Positions 62,074-64,000 of a stretch of DNA of 64,000 nucleotides are shown here, piece after piece. The stretch lies in assembly GCA_024305405.1 (NCBI GenBank), contig JAKNDB010000103.1, forward strand, positions 1,240,001 to 1,304,000, in the 5' to 3' direction. Source of the stretch: Dirofilaria immitis (lineage: Eukaryota; Nematoda; Chromadorea; Rhabditida; Onchocercidae). The notes under the pieces are model-generated. The model worked only from the letters and a program-made list of their open reading frames with translations. It was not told the origin of the DNA and did no database searches. How positions within the stretch are numbered: the stretch's first letter is position 1; every line of letters starts with the position of its first letter. A program made the position numbers and the translations under genes.

Positions 62074-64000
62074 ATTTCCAGTGCACAATAATTCTGCCAC
62101 TGTTTCAATTTTTGTAGCTCATAAACACCATCATTGCAGTGCAGAATAAAAGCTATTAGAATTGATCATAACTCTTACACAAATCGATATTTTCGAAGAT
62201 AATAAAGTGAAAAGTAACACTCAAATTTTATTGCAGTGGTAGTAGGAATAGTGTATATATGTATATGCATAAGAACCAAACAAAAAATGAAAATGGTGTT
62301 TCGTTTTTGAGAATATATATTGTAACACAACGAAGTTATATTTGAAGTAGGCAGAGTTTTATGATTTCTTTATAGTTTGGTAGCATGAACTATTAGGATC
62401 GAAAAAATTCAGAAGTTTTAATTGAAAACCTGTGATTTTTATTTGCTTTAAGAAGCATCAGTTTCAATTCTTAACAAGGAAAATTTTTCAACATGCAAAT
62501 CTTGTCTAGATGCATCCGATTTGTCTAGATGATTTGATTGCAAAAAAGAAAAATCTGAAAATACTCATGTACTATAACACTGCAAGTAGAGGTGAAAGTA
62601 TTTCATGGAATGCTTCTTTGATGAACTAACGCTTAAATTGTCATCGGCGATAAAACCTGAAGTATCGTAAATGAAGAATAATATGAACTACTACCGAATA
62701 GCATGCTTATCCGGGCTCCACTGAATGCGGATAACAGTGCCAATAATCTAATGAAATTAAGTTGGCTTTTCGAAGAAATTACTATTATAAAAGAGAAACA
62801 TTTGTCGAACAAGGTTACTTTGCAACTTTTCCTATTATTTTTATTTTTAAATCGAAATAAAACTTATTAACGAAATGAGAAAATTTCCAATTAATTTCTG
62901 CAAAGAAATAAAAGAAAAATTTAACAACAACAAGGAAAGCTTCCATAGGTATTTCACTCCTGCCTAATGTTGAACTGATGAACATTCTTTGTATACATCG
63001 AAAAAAATTGCTAGATAAATAAAAAAAAGCCACAAATATTGTATTTATTTACAGAATATAAACGCCAAACAATTGGACGCCAATTTTTGCTCAACACAAC
63101 AACAACAGTAATAGAGTCAATTTCCCGAAAAATCCTTGAAACTAAAGTAAACTCTTTGAACTGAGCAAATATGAAAATGTATCTTTGAATTAAAGCTAAA
63201 ATGTGTAAAAAACAAAAAAAAGTGCTGACAATTTCCTCCATAAGTTGATATACACATGTAAAGATTAAAGTGGGTATACATGTCTTGAAAATTTCGTTCA
63301 ATGTATGAAATATGGAGGAAAAGAAGAAGGAATGAGAATGAACAGTTAAGAATGTAAATACAATTTTCCTTTTTTTTTACACAAATACTCAGAATCTGAA
63401 AGATATCAAGTGATGAACAAAAAAATTGTATACAATAAAACAAACGAGAAAAGAGTTTACTAGATATAAAATTTGAGCCTAAGCAAATTATTCATTTAAT
63501 ATAAAACATAGAATTAGTAACTCGATAAATAAATAAAAATCATCTCCATTAATGAAATTTATTTCTCTGCAATTTGCTTATTTGTTTTTCAAAACAAATC
63601 TACTTACTTGTTTGATTCAAGTGCAGTTATTTGAGAATATTTCTTAATGCGAAATCTCTTAGTAATCATTCGATACCACTTTACCATTTACTTCAGACTT
63701 TCAAATGAATTAAATGACTGCATGATAAAATTCCAATCGATCATTTCAAATTAAACCCCTAAATCCCGAACACGCAATTCAAATGAAAAATTCCTTGAGT
63801 TGTGAAAAAAAAACCATTAGAAAAACAAACTTTGTTCGATAATAATCCGAAAACTTCTTTCCTTACACAGATTTTTCAGAAAGGAAACTAACCATCCTCA
63901 TTTTACTTTGAATACACACCCCATATTTACATATACACTCACGTACTGAAAGGCCGCGCATCTACACAGGTCATATTCAACATCATCAAACAAGGGGATG
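62074..64000. other. 3' flank of RRP7, no further gene seen
   Basis: AT-rich DNA to the end of the window. Minus-strand open frames between 62815 and 63443 overlap each other, are hydrophobic and AT-driven, and have no recognisable features. Confidence 0.5.
62145..62150 (+). terminator. AATAAA polyadenylation signal for RRP7
   Basis: AATAAA 72 bases after the RRP7 stop codon. Confidence 0.5.

Noticed and set aside
62815..63443. Three overlapping minus-strand open frames near the right end
   Set aside because: They overlap each other in different frames, are rich in Phe/Ile from AT-rich DNA and have no start context or domain.

Overview
This is an intron-rich, strongly AT-rich (visibly about 70-75% A+T) nuclear DNA segment from a nematode, most likely a filarial/onchocercid-type parasite. 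The reasons are the small exons with TTTTCAG-type acceptors, acceptors placed a few bases before start codons (as expected for spliced-leader addition), a cuticlin-like ZP gene, an adenylosuccinate lyase of clearly nematode type, and GC-AG introns. I see no rRNA, tRNA, CRISPR array, intact transposon or bacterial insert. The species cannot be fixed from the sequence alone.

Layout. 35-900 (+): 3' end of an acid sphingomyelinase-like gene. 5470-10056 (+): organic-cation-type MFS transporter. 12632-13530 (+): small protein with a C-terminal membrane anchor and terminal PPPL, read as a KASH-like nuclear-envelope protein. 14967-17183 (+): ribosomal protein S24. 18363-23520 (-): MATH-BTB protein, with a copied terminal exon at 17793-17867. 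24865-27729 (+): Gfo/Idh/MocA-like protein. 28297-34273 (-): unrecognised anchored protein with 27 glutamines and charged low-complexity stretches. 37155-42323 (+): ZP-domain cuticlin-like protein. 44559-47843 (+): SLC25A42-like mitochondrial carrier. 49034-51418 (-): dysbindin-like BLOC-1 subunit. 54305-58606 (-): adenylosuccinate lyase. 60300-62073 (+): RRP7-like ribosome-biogenesis factor. The genes are mostly unrelated housekeeping or structural loci, not one pathway. Three pairs are divergent and could share promoter space: MATH-BTB/Gfo, polyQ protein/ZP, ADSL/RRP7. I see no operon evidence such as close co-oriented genes.

Sequence quality shapes the reading. In at least seven genes, including S24 and ADSL, the conserved frame continues only if one base is restored in an A or T run of 4-6; almost all these events look like one-base deletions. 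I read them as consensus errors in the assembly, not as pseudogenes, and gene models taken from uninterrupted ORFs will be broken or truncated.

The points most worth a second look are the KASH-like protein, the duplicated terminal exon of the MATH-BTB gene, the tandem hairpin/oligo-T units inside S24 intron 1, two GC-AG introns and one apparent GG acceptor, a five-run G-quadruplex motif in otherwise AT-rich DNA, and the fast-evolving polyQ gene with an internal duplicated exon next to a 0.4-kb ATT array.
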